Source of the DNA: Crossaster papposus
Lineage: Eukaryota > Echinodermata > Asteroidea > Velatida > Solasteridae
DNA: 64,000 nucleotides
Assembly (NCBI GenBank): GCA_037893245.1
Contig: JBAIAA010000025.1
Span: 1,488,001-1,552,000, forward strand
Reading direction: 5' to 3'
In this document: one piece after another, positions 58,438 through 64,000 of the stretch
How positions within the stretch are numbered: position 1 is the first letter of the stretch
Layout of the letters: each line of letters begins with the position of its first letter
Notes under the pieces: generated by a model
What the model was told of the DNA's origin: nothing
What the model saw: only the letters and a program-made list of their open reading frames with translations
Databases searched by the model: none
Position numbers and translations under genes: made by a program

Positions 58438-61400
58438 CAGCAGTGTTGACGTACAAGTAGTACCAATCTTCAACATTGGTATTAATCTGGATTTCGCTGA
58501 CCCGGGTACCGGCAAATACCTTGTAACGGCACGAGTCGGACTGCAACCAGCGCAGAACTGTGGTGGAGTCGCTTCACAGGATGACCTTCTGGATCGGTAG
58601 GGTCAACTCCTTTCTGAGTAGGTCTGCCAATTGTTCTCATGTGAGCCCTGCTGACAGTTTGAGGCGTGGCATCGAGAGTTGCCGCTTTGGAGCCACCCTG
58701 GAGCGGGAGAGGATGAAGCTGACATGAGTATGTCCCTCTGCATCTTCGGTGCGTAGGTAAGCCACTGAGCCATAAATCTTCTCTCAAGCATCGCAGAAGA
58801 TGTGGATCTGTCTGCTTGCAGTGGTAGTGTCAACGTAAGGCGGGGTATGACATCTGGGTAGGTGAAGGAGTGGTAGTCTGCAGAGTTCACTTTCCCATGT
58901 ACGCCACTTTGTGAGGATCTCCCCTGATTCGATAGGTTGATCCCAGTCCCTCTTGGCTTTCCACAAGTCCTGGACCATGATTTTTGCACGTGCCGTGAAG
59001 GGTGCAAGATAACTAATGGGATCGTACTGACTGGCAAGGATCTTGTAGATGGTTCTTATGTTGAGTACTTTGTACTTGATATGCCGATGCTTGTAGCTCA
59101 GCTCATCTAAATCGCACCACCAGCAAAGTCCAAGTGTGGCTTCGGGAGAGTCACTTTGACCAAAGATTAGCCGTAGCTCGTAGCCATCTGAGCAGGCCTC
59201 TGAAGGTAGATTCTCAAGAACCAACGGTATGTTGCTGGCCCACTGACGAATATTAAAGCCACCAGAGGCCAGCAGTTCACGCATCTTTGCTACTATTTTT
59301 TTGGCTTCCAAAGCACTTGGTACGCTGTCGAGGCAGTTGTCCACGTAGAAGGACTGGTTAATGGCATGACAAACATCGTCATTTATATCCTGGTTGTCAA
59401 GTACGTGCTTCTGCAGTGAAAGCTGGCGAAACAAGGGCTGCACGTGGTGCCAAAGGGTAGTACTTGCCATTCGTACACATCTGGTGTCGCCTCTCTTTTG
59501 ACGTTACGCCAAATAAACCTCAGTAAGGGCGTGTCTTGAGGAAGAAGTTTCACCTGGTGAAACATAGCCTGGATGTCTCCAGAGATTGCCACTGGGTGCT
59601 GCCTAAATCTGAGGAAGACTCCCAGCAGGGAGGCCCCAAGTGTTGGCCCTAACAAGAGGTGCTAGTTGAGGACCTTTCCATCGTGCTCAAAAGAACGGTC
59701 GAACACCAAGCGGTGCTTCCCATTGTTCTCAACGACACGGTGTGGACAGTACCATGACTCGTCTGTCTGGCTAACTTCTTTATCGGTAAGTATCTTCACA
59801 TAGCCCGAGTCGACCAGTTTCTGAATCTTCTCGTTGTGGATCTTGGCAAGATCTGGCTGCTTTTGTAGTTTCCTTTCGGTGTGCTTTAGTCTTGACATGA
59901 CCACTTCTTTACCAGCATGGAAACAAACACTGTCGTTTGCACGAAGAAGACGTGTAGCACAGCACAGTGTTTCTTTGTCATCAACTTGGATTGTCTGGGC
60001 TTCGAGTAGATCAATTGCTTGCTGGTCTTGTTTTGAACGAGAGGACAATTTCTCGTTACAATAGGGGAGGACATCGGCCTGCCACAGTCGTTGCACATGC
60101 TGCATAATTTCCCTGGTTTCAGGAAAGACTGCAGTTTTGACAATTTCTCGTTACAATAGGGGAGGACATCGGCCTGCCACAGTTGTTGCACATGCTGCAT
60201 AATGTCCCTGGTTTCAGGAAAGACTGCAGTTTTGAAGCAATTCTGCTTCTGGAACTGTTCTTTCAGGATCCCGGCGGGCCCTTGGAGATTCCAGCCTAAC
60301 TGGGTGTTCACAGCCACTGGTGCTCCACTTGGTCCACACCTGACAGATTGCCTTGGGATGATGAGTTCTCTGGGTCCGAACCAATCAAGATCAAGGGAAC
60401 AGCCTTGTTGATAGGTGGCAGTGGGACTCCATGTAGATGTGGCCAGCATTTTTGTAAAGTTGGCACTGGATAAGTGTATTCGGAAAGGCGAAGGTTGTCC
60501 GCTGTGAATGCCCCTTGGATAAGGTACTTGACATCTGGGTTCTCGGCAGGTGAAACTCGAAGGTCAATTGATTGGCCTTCACATAGTTCTTGGCGAGTTC
60601 TTGGCGAACTGTGGACAGGAGAATAGAATCCTTTTCCCCGGACAGGTTAAGCTGGAGAGCTGGAGCCAGAACCATCGTACGCATGGAGTCGTCGTCAAGC
60701 ACAGCGTATGTTTTGAAACTCCCAGCTGGACCATGAAGGAGAATTTGGACGACCTTCAACATGACATTGTGTGGTCTACGGGGCTGGTCAATGTACACCA
60801 TCTGTGTCGCCAGAGAGTATATCTTACTAGCCCCCTGCTGGATGGCTTTGTGCAGCACTGTCAAGTGGAGTTCCTTGCAGTGATTACAAGGCTTCTTTAG
60901 CGTACAGTTTTCTGGTTTGTGGGTACGATCACACTTCCAGCATCGAGTTTTCTGCTTCAGCCATTCGATGATCTGCTGCGATGTGAGTTTCCTGAAGTCT
61001 GTGCAGCCGTTCAGGTAATGTTCGTGGCTGTCACAGCTTGGGCAATAAGCAGTACCCCTATTGAGGTTTGAAGGCGCTGATTGTTGGTAAGGCTTTGACT
61101 TTATTTGCCTTCTATCATCAGTCTGGAAAACTGCTGTAGGGGAACCTTTCTTCCTCAGGAAACGTTTATCTTTGTTGTCCGATCTGTAGCTATCATCCCT
61201 GTGGGCAGCAACTGCTTGTCCAGCTATGCGCTTGGCTCGGGACTGGACTTCTAGCCAGTTCGCAAGGTCCTGGAAGTTGTATTTTTTGTCAGAATCGGCT
61301 TTCAGGATTCCTCAATTACCTGTCCCGGTAACTGGCTGGTAGTTTACCAAGCAATCTATCAACGTGGGAACCACACTTCAGTTCGTAGCCATGCTCTTCT

Positions 61401-61750
61401 TCAAGTGAGCGAAGCATGCCCACCAACGAATGAACAGAGAGGGCGAAATTGTCCAAGGCATCGTGGTCGCCCGGTTTGACATGTTGCATATTTAGGATGA
61501 AGCCCAGCTCACTCTGAACCAACTCTGAACAGGAGTCTGTATCCCGGTGTTCTTGAGCTGGAGCACCTTTATGACCCTTGGCAGGGATTTTACAACCGAC
61601 AACAAAGTCATCAAGGTGTCCCGGAATTTGTGTTTCCCGAGTTGGTCGCTGATTTTTGATGAAAATCAACTCCTCTGGTACAGGATTGTCAATGTTCTCT
61701 TGCTCCATTGAATCCATAGGTCGCTGTGTGACATCCGGCTCGAAGGACCA

Positions 61751-62327
61751 TGAAAAATAGTGTAGGATACACCAGAAAAAGAAGGCGCAGTTGGGTCAAA
61801 GTTTACACACAGCAACACATGGACAGCGGTCATAGGCAAGCAACACTGTCTGTTTATTCGTTCAAATCAGGAATAGACACTTGGGTGGATGATTACTGCA
61901 GGTTTGTGATATAATCAGGAGTACGTGGATGTGTGGGATACGTATAGTTCAACTGGAATACCTGTGGTTCTGGAAATAAACAAATATAAACCACGTATGA
62001 GTTTACTAAAGTGTACCTACTACAGTGCGGCAAGAAGTATGCACCAAATGTACAATGTTCGATAACGATAATTTCCAGCAGATTAGGTAAATAACTTTGT
62101 GCCATAAACATGCTAATTTAACAGAGTAAGATTTAAAATACAATATCATGTATACCTATAATGTATCACAAAAAGGCTGTTTGTACAAAGTTTACATCTC
62201 GTCAATGACGCACAGAAAGGGTAAATCTATGGTAAATTTGAGTGTAATCAAACAGAGGTTTTCTTTTGGCTTGCAACAACGGAACGGCGAAAACGGGTCT
62301 AAAACTCTAACAATTGATTTTCTGACA
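61751..62327 (-). repeat. internal LTR shared by units 5 and 6
   Basis: 577 bp, same as other internal LTRs. Confidence 0.88.
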
Positions 62328-63716
62328 GCCGCCCCCACATTTGGATACTAAATGTGTAAAACACTGAAAGTTTTGTTTCGGTCACTACTCATCCTTGGCA
62401 TCAAGGTTCCGACCACCGTCGTCCTCGTCTTGGCACTTGGGTAACCGGATGAGTCGAGCAACAGGTCTGGTGTACACTCTGTTACCGACTCGTACCTGGG
62501 CAGCCCGAACACGACCATCTAGGCTAGGGTGTATCTCGCATATTCTTCCGACTGGCCACTGAGCCTGAACAAGCTGGGGGTCTATGATCATGACATCATC
62601 GCCACAGGTCAGGTCCCTTGCGTCTTTCTGCCACTTTTGCCGGAGTTGCAGGCCAGGCAAAGAGAACTTGATGAAATGTGTCCAAAACTGGTCGGCGAGC
62701 ACTTGGCTATGACGCCATCGTCGTCGTCCCAACAACTCATTGGAGGTGTAGACCACTTAAGGTAGTGATGGATCCAGCCGCCCCACCGGATCTACATCAG
62801 CGGCATTGGCAGAAATGTAGCCCAGGGGCTTGAAATTGAGGATTCCCTCTATTTCAACGAGGAGGGTGTGTAGGACTGGTTCTGTCACTGACTGGTCTCC
62901 TAGTGCTGTTCGGAGAGCATTTTTAACCGATCTCACTTCTCTCTCCCAGACTCCCCCAAAGTGAGGAGTGTTCGGTGGGTTAAACTGAAACCGTACCTTC
63001 TGTTCAGCTAGCTGCTGGGCGAGAGTAGGCTCCATAGATGAGAATGCATATTTCAGCTCTGCCTCTCCTCCTTTGAAGTTAGTGCCACAGTCCGAAAGAA
63101 GTTCATAGGGCTTTCCTCGTCGGAAGATGGAGCGTCGAAAGGCCATAAGGAATGCAGCTGTGTCCATGCTATCCAACAGCTCCAAGTGCACTGCTCGTGT
63201 TGTCATGCACTTAAATATGACTCCCCATCGCTTCTATGTTCTGCGGCCTATCTTCACGGTCATAGGGCCGAAAAAGTCAACTTCAGTTGAGTAAAACACT
63301 AGCTTGAGGATCCGGAGTCTGGATGGAGGTAGATCGGCCATCTTAGGTAAATGTACATGTACTTCTGGTTTGGAACGCCATTTGCGGCATTCGCCGCACT
63401 GACGCTGATGACGGCAGATGGCTTCGCGGCCACCTAACTTCAGCGAGGACGCGTTCAGGACCACAGTACAGGAGTTTGTCATCATAGTCTTGTATAAGTA
63501 ACTTGGTTACGTGGTGACTTGGATCAAGAACATTTGGGTGTTTGACATTGTGTGCAAGGCCTTCTGCCCTTCGCAGTCGCCCTCCAACACGGAGAAGTCC
63601 GGAAGCTTCCTCATACTCTGGATCGAGCTGTCCCAATCTACTCCCTGAAGGTAGCTCCCTCCCCGACTTCATAGCCTGGACCTCCTGTGCGAAACAATCT
63701 TGCTTGTCAGCAGTGT

Positions 63717-64000
63717 AACATCCGTCAATATATCGATATTACTCAAATACTCTATACTATTTTGACATCGATATCGCCGATGTCAATTTTTTTAATCATA
63801 TCGAAATATCGACATTTCGATGTATCTAAATTTCGATGTTCCTAAATGATATTTAAAACACCGAAAGATTGTCAGATTATCCAGAAAATCTCAGGGCTTT
63901 AGTATATTAGAAAAGCTGCCGTCTTTATTTGTAGCTTAAAACATTCAAGTAGGCCTATTAAATAAAATACGTTCGACGACCAACTGCGGTTTGAAGTTGT
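63717..64000. mobile_element. nested transposon copy in unit 6 (partial)
   Basis: Starts after the CAGCAGTGT flank (63708-63716) and runs off the window. Confidence 0.8.

Larger units (their letters stand above)
55573..61750 (-). mobile_element. BEL/Pao array unit 5
   Basis: LTR 55573-56149, DUF5641-like tail 56207-56578, integrase core 56579-57028, nested transposon 57539-58437, RT 58784-60233 and gag 61316-61717. Its private base is T at 57077 (C elsewhere), silent in the integrase frame. Confidence 0.95.
30849..64000 (-). repeat. tandem array of a BEL/Pao LTR retrotransposon, 6178-bp unit
   Basis: Five complete units and the first 2250 bp of a sixth, all with the element on the minus strand. 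Unit borders, at the junction of primer-binding site and LTR, fall at 37038/37039, 43216/43217, 49394/49395, 55572/55573 and 61750/61751. Units 2-5 are exactly 6178 bp and the left-edge unit is 6190 bp because of small LTR indels. Each border has one LTR, not two, so the arrangement is LTR-internal-LTR-internal. Units are nearly base-identical and share every inactivating change. The array continues past the window. Confidence 0.97.
61751..64000 (-). mobile_element. BEL/Pao array unit 6, cut by the window end
   Basis: Visible parts: LTR 61751-62327, DUF5641-like tail 62385-62756, integrase core 62757-63206, integrase N-terminal part 63234-63707 and the first 284 bp of the nested transposon. 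No private base was noticed. Confidence 0.95.

Noticed and set aside
30849..64000. Independent retrotransposon insertions in tandem
   Set aside because: There are no target duplications or second LTRs between units, and all units share identical lesions and one period, so separate insertion events do not fit.

Overview
This window is eukaryotic, repeat-dominated DNA, most likely from a marine invertebrate. BEL/Pao retrotransposons, a Merlin-type transposase, a tRNA-derived SINE with an (ATC)n tail, foldback/MITE elements and frequent TAGGCCTA and ACATGTAC words would fit an echinoderm or another invertebrate deuterostome. The species cannot be fixed from sequence alone. I found no convincing host gene; one weak candidate exon is listed.

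Layout. 1-3480: decayed plus-strand BEL/Pao retrotransposon (RT tail, RNase H, integrase, DUF5641-like tail, polypurine tract, probable LTR start). 3750-7720: AT-rich DNA with several small tandem repeat families. 7761-8936 (minus): an uninterrupted 391-aa Merlin (ISXO2/IS1595-like) transposase. 9120-10760: degenerate repeat field built on AAATAAAG. 10924-11645: tandem repeat of about 100-125 bp. 11650-27065: 15.4 kb minisatellite of about 120 monomers, either 115 bp long or longer ones carrying a poly-C tract, arranged in four-monomer higher-order cassettes and containing three copies of one composite MITE. 27690-28780: two adjacent foldback elements. 29741-30016: SINE. 30849-64000: tandem array of a minus-strand BEL/Pao element, five complete units plus a partial sixth, running off the window edge.

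The last block is the most striking. Units 2-5 are exactly 6178 bp and differ by about one base each. Neighbouring units share a single LTR (LTR-internal-LTR-internal...). Every unit carries the same stops, frameshifts, 95-bp internal duplication and nested 899-bp transposon. The element therefore inserted once, decayed, and was then amplified as DNA rather than by retrotransposition. The left-edge LTR is a mosaic: its first 0.3 kb is clearly diverged from the other LTRs and its second 0.3 kb is identical to them, as expected if LTR-LTR unequal exchange started the array.

Nothing here forms a working gene system apart from the possibly functional Merlin transposase. The window reads as a heterochromatin-like locus where a minisatellite and a retrotransposon array have both expanded by recombination.
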